Below, piece by piece: positions 27,362 through 36,056 of a DNA stretch of 64,000 nt. The position numbers were made by a program, and so were the translations under genes. Every line of letters starts with the position of its first letter. The stretch's first letter is position 1. Location: the NCBI RefSeq assembly GCF_017948675.1, contig NZ_JAGFBU010000002.1:124001-188000 (forward strand), in the 5' to 3' direction. The notes beneath the pieces were generated by a model. That model was not told where the DNA came from and did not search any database. It saw nothing but the letters and a program-made list of their open reading frames with translations. The DNA comes from Flavobacterium flabelliforme (lineage in GTDB: Bacteria; Bacteroidota; Bacteroidia; Flavobacteriales; Flavobacteriaceae).

Positions 27362-27781
27362 ATGAAAGTTACTATTTCAAGAAAAGCACACTTTAACGCG
27401 GCACATAGATTACACAGGAAAGATTGGACTTTCGAACAAAATGATGCTGTGTTTGGTAAATGTAATAATCCTAATTTTCATGGACATAACTACGAATTGA
27501 TCGTTAGTGTAACAGGTGCTATAGATCCTGAAACGGGTTATGTTATGGATGTCAAATTTTTGAGCGATATAATCAAAGAAGATGTTGAAAATCAATTTGA
27601 CCATAAAAATCTAAATCTTGATGTTCCAGAATTTAAGGATTTAAACCCTACTGCTGAAAATATAGTAGTTGTAATTTGGGATAAAATTAGAAAAAAAATA
27701 AAACCAGAGTTTGATTTAGAAGTAGTTCTTTATGAAACTCCTCGTAATTTCGTAACGTATAAAGGAGAACAATGGAATTAA
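27362..27781 (+). CDS. queD: 6-carboxytetrahydropterin synthase
   Basis: 139 residues. Zinc ligands His15, His40 and His42 (AAHRLH and NFHGHNYE) and catalytic Cys34 (GKCNNP) are all in place. Family members convert dihydroneopterin triphosphate to carboxytetrahydropterin for queuosine, or to pyruvoyl-tetrahydropterin; the CxxxxxHGH spacing favours QueD. No other queuosine gene is in the window. Its end overlaps bcp by 10 bases. Confidence 0.92.
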   Translation: MKVTISRKAHFNAAHRLHRKDWTFEQNDAVFGKCNNPNFHGHNYELIVSVTGAIDPETGYVMDVKFLSDIIKEDVENQFDHKNLNLDVPEFKDLNPTAENIVVVIWDKIRKKIKPEFDLEVVLYETPRNFVTYKGEQWN

Positions 27782-28230
27782 AAGTAGGAGATAAAATTCC
27801 GCATTTTACAGCAAAAGATGCGAATGGAGTAGATTTTGATAGTAATTCTATAGTTGGTCAAAAACCTTTAGTTATTTATTTTTATCCAAAAGATAATACG
27901 CCAGGATGTACTACTCAGGCCTGTAGTTTTAGAGATCAATACGAAGATTTTAAAGACCTAGGTGCTGAGGTTATAGGAATCAGCAGTGATAGTTCAGCTT
28001 CCCATCAAAAATTTAGTAGTCAATACAAATTGCCGTTTATTCTTTTGTCTGATTTAGATAAGAAAATAAGAAAATCATTTGGTGTTCCTTCTGGGATGTT
28101 TGGTTTGTTGCCAGGAAGAGTTACTTATGTTACCGATAAGGACGGAATTATTCAAATGATTTTTGATAGTATGTTAGCCGCAAAACACATTCCTAAGGCG
28201 TTAACAGCGATCAAAAAATTAGTATCCTAG
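27772..28230 (+). CDS. bcp: Thioredoxin-dependent peroxiredoxin (Bcp/PrxQ type)
   Basis: 152 residues. PGCTTQAC carries the peroxidatic Cys46 and resolving Cys51, the five-residue spacing typical of PrxQ. Reduces hydrogen and organic peroxides in the cytoplasm. The ATG lies inside queD (10-base overlap), so translation is coupled. Placement with idi, and opposite msrBA, gives an oxidative-stress flavour to this neighbourhood. Confidence 0.94.
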   Translation: MELKVGDKIPHFTAKDANGVDFDSNSIVGQKPLVIYFYPKDNTPGCTTQACSFRDQYEDFKDLGAEVIGISSDSSASHQKFSSQYKLPFILLSDLDKKIRKSFGVPSGMFGLLPGRVTYVTDKDGIIQMIFDSMLAAKHIPKALTAIKKLVS

Positions 28231-28356
28231 ATATAATGTATTAGCAATATTGAACGCTAAAGCTTTCTCGAACTTATTCGATTTATAATAATTGAATCAA
28301 ATAGTATTGGTTGAATTTAAGATTGATTTTGCATCTTTGCATTATAATAAAATAAC

Positions 28357-29319
28357 ATGAAATTTTATCCCTTACAATTTGAGCCTATTTTTAAAGAAAG
28401 AATTTGGGGCGGAGAGCAATTAAAATCAGTACTTCATAAATCATTTACTTCAAGCACTATCGGCGAAAGCTGGGAGATTTCTACCGTAAAAGAAGATGTT
28501 AGTGTTATCTCAAATGGAATCTGGAAAGGAAAATCTTTTATAGATTTAATTAAAGAATACCCAAAGGAAATTTTAGGTACGGCAGTTTACGAACGTTTTG
28601 GTATTGAATTTCCGTTACTTTTTAAATACCTTGATGCTCGCGAGGATTTGTCAATCCAAGTTCATCCTAATAATAGTTTAGCGCAAAAACGACACAATTC
28701 TTTTGGTAAAACTGAAATGTGGTACGTAATTCAAGCAGATAAAGAGGCGCGTATTATTGTAGGTTTTAAAGAAGATTCTAACTCTAATACCTATTTAGAA
28801 AATCTCAAAAATAAAACATTACTTTCAATTTTAGATGAGGTAAACGTAAAGTCTGGTGATGCTTATTTCATAGAAAGCGGAACTGTTCATTCTATAGGAG
28901 CGGGTTTATTGTTGGCAGAAATTCAGCAAACATCTGATATAACCTATCGTTTGTATGATTTTGATAGAGTAGACGATAAAGGATTTTTAAGAGAACTACA
29001 TGTTGACTTAGCTTTAGAAGCAATAAACTATAAAAAAGTACAAACCAAAAAAGAATTTACTAAAAACACCAATGAATCTAATGTGGTAGTAGATTGTCCT
29101 TACTTTACCACAAATTTTATATCGCTTGACGGAACAATGGAAGTTGTGAAATTAGCAGAAACTTTTACTGTATATATGTGTGTTGAGGGATTTTTTGAAA
29201 TTGAAAAGGATCACATTAAACTACAATATAAAAAAGGAGACACCATTTTGATTCCTGCTGCTATGAATGAATTCATTCTCAATGGAAAAGCTTCTATTTT
29301 AGAAATTTACATTTCATAG
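28357..29319 (+). CDS. manA: Class I mannose-6-phosphate isomerase
   Basis: 320 residues, the short bacterial type. Zinc-site residues appear in QVHPNNSLA, KTEMWYVI and ESGTVHSIGAG. It interconverts fructose-6-phosphate and mannose-6-phosphate, feeding GDP-mannose for surface glycans. Single gene after a 126-base gap; the CATCTTTG near 28340 is one base off the promoter consensus. Confidence 0.92.
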   Translation: MKFYPLQFEPIFKERIWGGEQLKSVLHKSFTSSTIGESWEISTVKEDVSVISNGIWKGKSFIDLIKEYPKEILGTAVYERFGIEFPLLFKYLDAREDLSIQVHPNNSLAQKRHNSFGKTEMWYVIQADKEARIIVGFKEDSNSNTYLENLKNKTLLSILDEVNVKSGDAYFIESGTVHSIGAGLLLAEIQQTSDITYRLYDFDRVDDKGFLRELHVDLALEAINYKKVQTKKEFTKNTNESNVVVDCPYFTTNFISLDGTMEVVKLAETFTVYMCVEGFFEIEKDHIKLQYKKGDTILIPAAMNEFILNGKASILEIYIS

Positions 29320-29387
29320 TCGGTAATAGAAAGATTATGTGTACTTTTGCAGACGCAAATTAAAATTCAAATTTTAAAAAAATAAAA

Positions 29388-29654
29388 ATGGCAAACGTTA
29401 AAAATTTAAAAAAAGACATCAACTACGTTTTAGGAGATATTATTGAAGCAGTTTACTTATTCGAAATTTCTACTACAGGAAAACCGACTACAGAAACTAA
29501 TGCTTTAATTGACGAAGCAATTGCTGCTTTTGATGTTTTGATCACAAAAGTGAACGCAAAAAAGGTTGAAGATAAAAAATCTCACTTCAAACAAATCAAT
29601 GTTGAATTGGAACAAACTGCTAATCAATTGATTGCTAAAATCAACGAATTGTAG
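29388..29654 (+). CDS. Small helical hypothetical protein, 88 residues
   Basis: Not recognised. Predicted almost all alpha-helix with heptad-like hydrophobics, lysine-rich, soluble, no signal. A TACTTTTG element at 29342-29349 suits a promoter. No terminator hairpin is seen before the tRNA promoter that follows at once. Strong coding character; function unknown. Confidence 0.75.
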   Translation: MANVKNLKKDINYVLGDIIEAVYLFEISTTGKPTTETNALIDEAIAAFDVLITKVNAKKVEDKKSHFKQINVELEQTANQLIAKINEL

Positions 29655-29686
29655 TAAAAAAAAAGCAAAAAAAAGTTCGATTTTGT

Positions 29687-29717
29687 TTTGGAAAAAAGAA
29701 ATTCAGTCTTATATTTG
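29687..29717 (+). promoter_or_regulatory. Promoter of tRNA-Thr (near-ideal Bacteroidetes promoter)
   Basis: TTTG (29687-29690), a 19-base spacer and TATATTTG (29710-29717) match both elements of the known Bacteroidetes sigma-A consensus. The tRNA starts 16 bases after the -7 element. This is the clearest promoter in the window. Confidence 0.8.
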
Positions 29718-29732
29718 CACCCGTAATGAGTC

Positions 29733-29806
29733 GCCAGCGTAGCTCAGTTGGCTAGAGCAGCTGATTTGTAATCAGCAGGTCGTGGGTTCGAGTCCCTCCG
29801 CCGGCT
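29733..29806 (+). tRNA. tRNA-Thr (anticodon TGT)
   Basis: 74 bases folding as a cloverleaf: D arm with GCTCAGTTGG, anticodon stem GCTGA/TCAGC with loop TTTGTAA (anticodon TGT, reading ACA), and T loop TTCGAGT. CCA is not encoded. The acceptor stem GCCAGCG/CGCCGGC has one A-C mismatch at the fourth pair, and the T stem one T-T pair. Followed by a strong terminator. Confidence 0.95.
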
Positions 29807-29813
29807 CTTAAAT

Positions 29814-29843
29814 AAAACCACTTAACGAAAGTTAAGTGGTTTT
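29814..29843 (+). terminator. Terminator after tRNA-Thr
   Basis: AAAACCACTTAAC pairs perfectly with GTTAAGTGGTTTT around a GAAA tetraloop, followed by more T. Confidence 0.9.
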
Positions 29844-29896
29844 TTGTTTTATTTCGATTTTTTTTTCAGTTTAATAGTTTGTCATAGTTTTTTTGT

Positions 29897-29904
29897 TAAA
29901 TTTG
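29897..29904 (+). promoter_or_regulatory. Promoter -7 element for the DUF5362 gene
   Basis: TAAATTTG 25 bases before the ATG; a TTTG lies 15 bases upstream, a little closer than usual. Confidence 0.5.
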
Positions 29905-29928
29905 GCGCTTAACCAAATAAAATAAATT

Positions 29929-30384
29929 ATGGAAGAGAATTCAGTAATTGAAAGTTTCGAAATGAAATTAAACGTGTCTGCTAAAGACTTTTTAAAGGAA
30001 ACAGCTAAGTGGGCTTATTTCTTATCTATTATAGGATATATAGGGATTGCTTTCTTAGTGGTAATAGCATTATTCGCGGGTACGCTATTTGCAGCAATGG
30101 CAAAAATTAATCCTGCTGTAGGAATGATGGGTGCTTCCTTTGGGATTATGATTACTGTTATTTATTTGATAATTGCGGCAATCTACTTCTTTCCGGTATA
30201 TTATTTAAATAAATTTGCTTCTAACGCTAAACTAGCATTGAAGAATAATGATTCTGAAACTTTAGCTACTTCTTTTGGGTATTTGAAATCACATTATAAG
30301 TTTATTGGAATAATGACAGTAATCATTTTTTCACTTTATCTATTAATTTTTGTAGGTATGTTTATTGCTGCACTTAGCAAATAA
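29929..30384 (+). CDS. DUF5362-like membrane protein
   Basis: 151 residues with three strong membrane segments (about 28-58, 66-96, 124-148). The middle NKFASNAKLALKNNDSETLA loop before the last helix resembles DUF5362 proteins of Bacteroidetes. Function unknown. Monocistronic between the tRNA terminator and its own terminator. Confidence 0.75.
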   Translation: MEENSVIESFEMKLNVSAKDFLKETAKWAYFLSIIGYIGIAFLVVIALFAGTLFAAMAKINPAVGMMGASFGIMITVIYLIIAAIYFFPVYYLNKFASNAKLALKNNDSETLATSFGYLKSHYKFIGIMTVIIFSLYLLIFVGMFIAALSK

Positions 30385-30473
30385 TAATCATTAATAGTAT
30401 TTCAATAGCAATAGAATTACCATTTTAGTATAGTTTTCTAATTGATCTTTTGAAACATTAAGAGCTTAAAACT

Positions 30474-30507
30474 AAAAAACCATCTTGTTATAGCAAGATG
30501 GTTTTTT
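30474..30507. terminator. Bidirectional terminator between the DUF5362 and DUF4369 genes
   Basis: AAAAAACCATCTTG pairs perfectly with CAAGATGGTTTTTT around TTATAG, between convergent genes. Confidence 0.9.
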
Positions 30508-30535
30508 TATAAATTATTTTTAAGAATCAAATAAA

Positions 30536-31246
30536 TTATTTTTGACGTTTTGAATGTGCGACATATTCTGTTAGTTTTTTTCCGTAAAGCGATTGTGCTA
30601 CTTTTGGAGACATTGCTTTCTGAATTGTATCTAAATACTTTACATTAATATCGTAAATCTCCGATAGTGCGATATAAGGAGCTACTTCGTAATCTCTATT
30701 GTTTAATGCAAAATTTGCTGCAAACAAATACTTTCTTTTAAGATTGGCATCTTGAAGGGTAGTGATACTATCTGCGGCTTTTAGATTCTGAATTTTAATA
30801 GCTTTAAATCTAGCCTCAATCATAGAAAGATTCTTGTCTGTGAAACTATTATTAATTTTTTTATACTCTTCAAATATTTCATTGTTTTTTGATCCGGTAA
30901 CTTTAGCATCAAATAAATAACGATCTAAAGTGGTTTCTATCGTCATATTTCCAGGCTCGGCAAAGAAAGGAATATTGTTATCTAATGAATTAGTGGTACC
31001 ACGATCGAGAGACATGTATAACATTTCAGGAGATTTTAGATCTAAATTACTTTCAAAAGTAGAAGTGCCGTCAATATTAATTGAGTCTAAGACTACTAAA
31101 GTAGTATCTACAATTCGCTTGATATACAACGTTCCTTTTTTTAATCCTTTGATATTCCCTGTAATGTGTAAATTCCCTTTAGGCTCATTTTTAGCACAAG
31201 CGAATAATAATGATAGTGTAACGAGCGCAATAATCGATTTTTTCAT
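30536..31246 (-). CDS. DUF4369 lipoprotein
   Basis: 236 residues. Lipobox LLFACAKN (Cys17) and a beta-rich DUF4369 domain (HITGNIKGLKKGTLYI) that in other Bacteroidetes proteins precedes a thioredoxin-like domain. Here no CxxC or thioredoxin fold follows; the C-terminal half is helical. So it looks like a stand-alone DUF4369 protein in the envelope, role unknown. Confidence 0.85.
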   Translation of the reverse strand: MKKSIIALVTLSLLFACAKNEPKGNLHITGNIKGLKKGTLYIKRIVDTTLVVLDSINIDGTSTFESNLDLKSPEMLYMSLDRGTTNSLDNNIPFFAEPGNMTIETTLDRYLFDAKVTGSKNNEIFEEYKKINNSFTDKNLSMIEARFKAIKIQNLKAADSITTLQDANLKRKYLFAANFALNNRDYEVAPYIALSEIYDINVKYLDTIQKAMSPKVAQSLYGKKLTEYVAHSKRQK

Positions 31247-31410
31247 GTTAAGTTTAAATTTGGTTTTATTTGGAACACGATTTCGCCATTTTATGATATT
31301 CCTTGAGGCTTCAAGATCAATCTTGACGATTTCTTAGCGGTTTAAATTTTGCCGCAAAATAAAGAAAATTGTTGGAAAGATGTTGGTAATAGTATCAAAT
31401 TTCACAAAAA

Positions 31411-31440
31411 AAATCCCAATCTATTTCTAAATTGGGATTT
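31411..31440 (-). terminator. Terminator of the M61 peptidase gene
   Basis: AAATCCCAAT and ATTGGGATTT pair perfectly around a 10-base loop, 18 bases past the peptidase stop. Confidence 0.8.
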
Positions 31441-31458
31441 GATATACTTTTTTATAAT

Positions 31459-33327
31459 TTATCCTTTTAACCAAGCTTCTTTTAAAGCTTTTTTTGTTGC
31501 ATCAGACGCGTTAAGGCCTTCTTTTTGTTCGTAAGGAAGCTTTACTTTCCCTTTGATTACTTTTTCTACGCCGTTTCTTTTTATTTTGATAGTGATCGCA
31601 TCGTTTTCTTTCCAGTTTTGGCTGCTAGTGATCATATCATAAATATTCGTAAGTGAGTAAGGTTTGTTGTTAATAGATACAATAATATCTCCGCCTTTTA
31701 AATCTAAATTTTTATAAAAATCATTGAGTTCAATATTTGGTTTCACACTGATTTCTTTTGTTTTTTGATCAACAGCTATATAAGGAACTTGTCCTTTTAA
31801 GAAAACATTGGCTGCTGTTTTTGTGATAGATTTTGTAATACCTACTTTGGCTAAATAGATATCATAAGGAATAGGAGTGCTTCCAGATACATATGTTGTT
31901 AGGAATGTTCCCACTTCAGGATAGGTTAGCGCAGTTATTTTAGCAAAAAGTTGGTTGTCATTAAATGGTTTTGATGGTCCGTATTCATTAGATAATTTCT
32001 GCATCAAATCAAGAATCCCTCTTTCGCCATTACTTTTTTCTCGGATAATAATATCCAGACACATCCCAATAAGAGCCCCTTTTTCGTATACATTTAAATA
32101 TTGAGCTTTGTAAGGTTCTTTCAAAACATTCGCACTCATTGTCGTGAACGGCATTGTGTCATTCATTGCATTTGCATGAGCTATTTTTTCTGCTATTCTA
32201 GTCAAGAAATCTTCTTCAGAAATTAAGCCTTGATTGATTTGGAATAAATTAGCAAAATATTCTGTAACTCCTTCATACATCCATAAATGTTCTGACATTT
32301 TTGGGGCATTATAATCAAAATTATGAATCTCTTTAGAATGAATCGATAATGGAGTAACAATATGAAAAAATTCGTGTGACACTACATCTATCATCGACTT
32401 TACCAATTCTTCTTTTGGCATCATTTCTGGTAAAACTACTGTTGTTGCGGTAGGATGTTCTAGTGCGCCAAAACCTTTAGCGTCATCTGGAGTCATTGTA
32501 GATAAGTACAATAAAACACTGTATTTTTTAGTAGCATTTACTTTACCTAGAAACGTTTTCTGAGCCGTCATCATAGTCTTCATTTCTGGAGTGATGCTTT
32601 CAGCAGTTACAATTCCTGTAGGAGAATAAACTCCAATAAGGATTTCCATGCCATCAATAGTAAAAGTTGTATAATCTGGTTTTGCATACATTATAGGGTT
32701 CTCTACTAATTCAGCATAACGCGATGTAACAAAAAGATCATTTGTTTTGCTTGCATCAAGATCAGTCATAGAAGTTGCGCCCCAAAGTGTTTCTGGATGT
32801 GAAATAGTTACGTGATAAGGAAGGTCTTTTTTATCTTTAAAATAACCTACAAAACCATGCATGTTTAGCATAAAATTTTTGCCTGCATCGATGTTTGTTC
32901 CTGCTGGAGAAAAAATATCGTTATTTCCGAATCCGCTTCCTTTTTCGGTATCAAAGGTGTCATTTACTAAATAAGTTACTTTAGCAATTGCTTTAGCATT
33001 TTTAATGCTCCATGTATTATCGTCAACTTTAGTTGTAGTAAGGATATTTCCTTTACTGTCAAAAGCTTTAAAGTTCTCGATGTATTTGCCATAATCATCA
33101 ATAGAGTAGGTTCCTGGAACAATTTTAGGGATGCTGTACGTTACTTCATCGGTTGTTATTTTTGGTGAGGTAACGACAACCATTACTTTGTCGTCTTTAA
33201 TGTCGTTTAAGTTAATAGAAACGGCAACGGTTTCTGTAGCAGATTTAGTATCTGTAACGGCAGTTCCTCCAGTTTTACAACTCCAAAAAAAGGAGGCGAA
33301 TGCTAATGCAAAAAATATTTTTTTCAT
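31459..33327 (-). CDS. M61-family metallopeptidase with PDZ domain, lipoprotein
   Basis: 622 residues. Signal with lipobox FFWSC (Cys17). N-terminal beta domain, then a gluzincin catalytic domain with HEFFH (318-322) and the third ligand region MYEGVTEYFA (about 350-359), then a PDZ domain near 530-590 (LKGGDIIVSINNKPY). This order is that of glycyl-aminopeptidase-like M61 enzymes. Probably a periplasmic or surface peptidase. Own terminator downstream. Confidence 0.93.
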   Translation of the reverse strand: MKKIFFALAFASFFWSCKTGGTAVTDTKSATETVAVSINLNDIKDDKVMVVVTSPKITTDEVTYSIPKIVPGTYSIDDYGKYIENFKAFDSKGNILTTTKVDDNTWSIKNAKAIAKVTYLVNDTFDTEKGSGFGNNDIFSPAGTNIDAGKNFMLNMHGFVGYFKDKKDLPYHVTISHPETLWGATSMTDLDASKTNDLFVTSRYAELVENPIMYAKPDYTTFTIDGMEILIGVYSPTGIVTAESITPEMKTMMTAQKTFLGKVNATKKYSVLLYLSTMTPDDAKGFGALEHPTATTVVLPEMMPKEELVKSMIDVVSHEFFHIVTPLSIHSKEIHNFDYNAPKMSEHLWMYEGVTEYFANLFQINQGLISEEDFLTRIAEKIAHANAMNDTMPFTTMSANVLKEPYKAQYLNVYEKGALIGMCLDIIIREKSNGERGILDLMQKLSNEYGPSKPFNDNQLFAKITALTYPEVGTFLTTYVSGSTPIPYDIYLAKVGITKSITKTAANVFLKGQVPYIAVDQKTKEISVKPNIELNDFYKNLDLKGGDIIVSINNKPYSLTNIYDMITSSQNWKENDAITIKIKRNGVEKVIKGKVKLPYEQKEGLNASDATKKALKEAWLKG

Positions 33328-33392
33328 CTTTTAAGTGTTGATTTTATTAGTTAGTCTTATTCCTTTTTTAATTGTTACAATAGGTCTTATTT

Positions 33393-34232
33393 TTACTTTT
33401 GTAGAAAAAGTGTTAATTTATAAATGGCTGTTTCTAAAATGGCTGTGTCTTTATCCTCGCAGAGTAAAAATTCAATTTTAGTACTCGAATGACTGTACAA
33501 CGTTAATCCTTCAAATTTATTAGTGTTGCTAATTTTTTTTGTGAATTTTATTTTCATGGTTGTCAGGTCGATGCTTCCTATAATACTGCCTAATACTTCA
33601 CTGTCTTCATAAGTAGAAACTGTGTCTTCGGCTGTTGCCAAAAAATAGATGCTGTTTTCCACTAGTACTGCATCTGTAAAACTCGTGTGAACACCTTTTA
33701 TTTTTGGAAGGCTATATTCGTTTGAAAGAATGCTAGATGGTTTCGTTATACTTTCTCCTTTAATGGTAAAAAGTACATTTTTGGCAGCGCTTCCATTTCC
33801 TCGATTGAAAAAATACCAAGTTTTACCATCGTAAATAGCGCCTTCAAGATTAAAATCTTCGGGATTTATTTTACCAACGCTTTGCATCAGTTTATATAAA
33901 TTAGAGAGATCGTTGGTTGCTATTATCTTTTTAGTAGTCCAATCTATTTGTATGTTTTTATTTCTTTTGTCAGTCGATCCTGAACCAAAAATATAGAGGT
34001 TATCATCCTGGTTGGTGATAGATTCAAAATCGGGTTTGTCTTTTTTAGGAATATTTTCAGTTGGATTTTCGATTAATGGATGCCGATTTAATTCGTTTGA
34101 ATTTATATTGTATTCGTAAAGAAAACCACTATTGTCACCAATAATCCAGAGTGTATTGTTTTTGTATATAAGTCCAGAAGCAGAGCCAATTCCGATGATT
34201 TGAAATAATAAATCGATTTTAAATTTTTCCAT
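33393..34232 (-). CDS. Predicted beta-propeller protein (DUF6929-like)
   Basis: 279 residues, no signal peptide. Repeated blade-like patterns (ASGLIYKNNTLWIIGDNSGF, DNLYIFGSGSTDKRN, TWYFFNRGNG, NKFEGLTLY) suggest a propeller of the SdiA-regulated/phytase-like kind; I match it tentatively to DUF6929. Function unknown. Its 5' end lies next to the palindromic repeat at 34258-34338, so its promoter must be inside or beyond that element. Confidence 0.65.
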   Translation of the reverse strand: MEKFKIDLLFQIIGIGSASGLIYKNNTLWIIGDNSGFLYEYNINSNELNRHPLIENPTENIPKKDKPDFESITNQDDNLYIFGSGSTDKRNKNIQIDWTTKKIIATNDLSNLYKLMQSVGKINPEDFNLEGAIYDGKTWYFFNRGNGSAAKNVLFTIKGESITKPSSILSNEYSLPKIKGVHTSFTDAVLVENSIYFLATAEDTVSTYEDSEVLGSIIGSIDLTTMKIKFTKKISNTNKFEGLTLYSHSSTKIEFLLCEDKDTAILETAIYKLTLFLQK

Positions 34233-34257
34233 TGGTACAGTTTTGAAAATGGGTTCT

Positions 34258-34338
34258 TAGCCCTGATGGCAGCGGTATCCTTTTGCTTTAGCCTTTTTGG
34301 CGAAGCAAAAGATATAGCGTACAGCAGGAAAAAGCTCC
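34258..34338 (-). repeat. Palindromic interspersed repeat, copy B
   Basis: Read on the minus strand it begins GGAGCTTTTTCCTGCT and ends CCATCAGGGCTA, with an internal stem CTTTTGCTTcGCC / GGCtAAAGCAAAAG. Copy A at 43395-43486 shares both ends and the stem architecture, but the stem sequence differs while still pairing. The copy lies directly upstream of the ppk2 promoter element and the propeller gene start. Confidence 0.8.
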
Positions 34339-34349
34339 TTAAAATTTGC

Positions 34350-34357
34350 TATATTTG
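34350..34357 (+). promoter_or_regulatory. Promoter -7 element for ppk2
   Basis: TATATTTG 25 bases before the ATG. The -33 position falls inside the palindromic repeat, so the repeat may shape this promoter. Confidence 0.55.
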
Positions 34358-34382
34358 AGTTTATAAAGATAAATTATTTCCT

Positions 34383-35261
34383 ATGAAATCTATAAATCCA
34401 GATGATTTTAAAGTGGTTGACAAGATTAAATTGTCTGCACTACCAACTAATCTAGAAGTTGGTGCTAGCGATGAAAAAAAAGAAAATAAATTAGAGAAAA
34501 TAACTGCCAAGTTAAGCGAATTGCAGGACGTTATGTACGCGCACAATAGATATGGTGTACTGATTTGCTTGCAAGGAATGGACACTTCTGGAAAAGACAG
34601 TTTGATACGCGAAGTTTTTAAAGGGTTTAATTCACGAGGAGTTGTGGTTAGTAGTTTTAAAACTCCAAATTCTACTGAACTAGAACATGACTATTTATGG
34701 CGACACTATTTAGCTTTACCTGAAAAGGGAAAATTTGCGATTTTTAATAGAACTCATTATGAGAATGTTTTAGTAACACGTGTTCATCCAGAATATATCC
34801 TGAATGAGAATTTGCCTGGAATAGAAAAGGTAGAAGACATTACACCCGAGTTTTGGGAAAATAGAATGGAGCAAATTAGAAATTTTGAAAAGCACATTAC
34901 TCAAAACGGAATTATAGTTCTGAAATTCTTTATGCATTTAAGTAAGGAAGAGCAAAGACAACGATTGTTGCGACGTTTAGAAGAAGGGAAACACAATTGG
35001 AAGTTCTCGACTGGTGATCTAAAAGAAAGAGAACACTGGGAGGAATATATGGAGTATTATGAAGAAGCAATAAATAAAACCGCAACTAAAGAGGCACCTT
35101 GGTATGTAATTCCAGCTGATGATAAAGAAATGGCGCGTTACATTGTAGGAAAAATTATTTGGGAAGAAATGCAAAAATATACCGATATTAAAGAGCCCGA
35201 AATGGATGATAAAATACGAGCAAACATAGCCGTTTACAAAGAAATGTTAGATAAAGAATAA
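34383..35261 (+). CDS. Polyphosphate kinase 2 family protein
   Basis: 292 residues. P-loop GMDTSGKDS (65-73), lid-region FNSRGVVVSSFK and Walker B-like FAIFNRTHYENVLVTRVH identify the PPK2 family, which uses polyphosphate to phosphorylate nucleotides. The Walker B Asp of FDRS-type members is Asn here, as in some family members, so subclass (ADP- or AMP-phosphorylating) is open. Cytoplasmic, monocistronic. Confidence 0.92.
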   Translation: MKSINPDDFKVVDKIKLSALPTNLEVGASDEKKENKLEKITAKLSELQDVMYAHNRYGVLICLQGMDTSGKDSLIREVFKGFNSRGVVVSSFKTPNSTELEHDYLWRHYLALPEKGKFAIFNRTHYENVLVTRVHPEYILNENLPGIEKVEDITPEFWENRMEQIRNFEKHITQNGIIVLKFFMHLSKEEQRQRLLRRLEEGKHNWKFSTGDLKEREHWEEYMEYYEEAINKTATKEAPWYVIPADDKEMARYIVGKIIWEEMQKYTDIKEPEMDDKIRANIAVYKEMLDKE

Positions 35262-35265
35262 ACAA

Positions 35266-35297
35266 AAAAAAATGCGCTGAGATCAGCGCATTTTTTT
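35266..35297. terminator. Bidirectional terminator between ppk2 and the outer-membrane protein gene
   Basis: TGCGCTG pairs with CAGCGCA around AGAT, flanked by long A and T runs, between convergent genes. Confidence 0.9.
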
Positions 35298-35312
35298 TTA
35301 ATCAAAAATAGA

Positions 35313-35831
35313 TTATAGTTTAAAACCATAAGCGATACGTAAAGCAATTTGATTCGTGTCATACTCTGTGTATGATTCATAACGCAAACTTACATCAATA
35401 TCTTTTCCAGCAAATCCAACTCCTGGAGACCATAAGTAAGTGTCTTGTTTGTATCCGTTAGTTACAGCAATACCACCACCAACTTCACCTAATACATAAA
35501 ATTGATCTTCCCATACGAAAGCTTTAAATCCTAACTTTACAGGAATAAATCCAAGATCTTTTACACCATCATTGATGAATAAGTTTGTAAAACCTGTAGT
35601 TAATGTTGCTGAATATCTTTTTGTTAAGTCGTACTGAAGTCTTACATCTCCACCTATTGAATAGTTGTAAACATCTTCGTTTGTAGGTACACCAGCGTTA
35701 AGACCAACACCTAAACGGAAACCTTGATCGTAATTTTCTAATTTATTAGTTTCTTGAGCTTGAGTTTGATTTGAAAACATTACTGCCATTGTAAATGCTA
35801 CTGCGATTTTAATTTTTCCTGAAATTTTCAT
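35313..35831 (-). CDS. Outer-membrane beta-barrel protein
   Basis: 172 residues with a signal peptide ending near TQAQ. The rest is alternating beta strands with terminal aromatic residues (final IAYGFKL ends in a hydrophobic pattern), typical of small eight-stranded OmpW/OmpX-like barrels. Well-expressed-looking gene with a promoter and a strong terminator. Role unknown. Confidence 0.85.
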   Translation of the reverse strand: MKISGKIKIAVAFTMAVMFSNQTQAQETNKLENYDQGFRLGVGLNAGVPTNEDVYNYSIGGDVRLQYDLTKRYSATLTTGFTNLFINDGVKDLGFIPVKLGFKAFVWEDQFYVLGEVGGGIAVTNGYKQDTYLWSPGVGFAGKDIDVSLRYESYTEYDTNQIALRIAYGFKL

Positions 35832-35891
35832 AATTGTTCTTTTTAAATTTTATTCTAATTTTTTTATTTTAGTGTGTCAAACACAACGGTA

Positions 35892-35899
35892 CAAATGTA
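35892..35899 (-). promoter_or_regulatory. Promoter -7 element for the beta-barrel gene
   Basis: TACATTTG on the minus strand; gives a leader of about 50 bases before the ATG at 35831. The -33 region is weak. Confidence 0.5.
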
Positions 35900-36028
35900 A
35901 AATTGTTAGTGCTCGAAATAGTTATACAATTTGAAGCCTTTGTTATAGAATTACTTGTTTGGATGAGATAATTTTTAAAATAGTAGCTTATATTTTCAAT
36001 TGTATCGATACAATTCATTGCTTCTGCT

Positions 36029-36036
36029 TACCTTTG
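36029..36036 (+). promoter_or_regulatory. Promoter -7 element for the MATE gene
   Basis: TACCTTTG lies 20 bases before GTG 36057. It lies inside the longer frame that begins at 36000 and therefore argues for the GTG start. Confidence 0.5.
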
Positions 36037-36056
36037 TCGACTTTAAAAAAAAGCAA

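Noticed and set aside
29733..29806. tRNA-Thr as a pseudogene because of the A-C mismatch
   Set aside because: The rest of the cloverleaf, promoter and terminator are intact, and one mismatch is tolerated.
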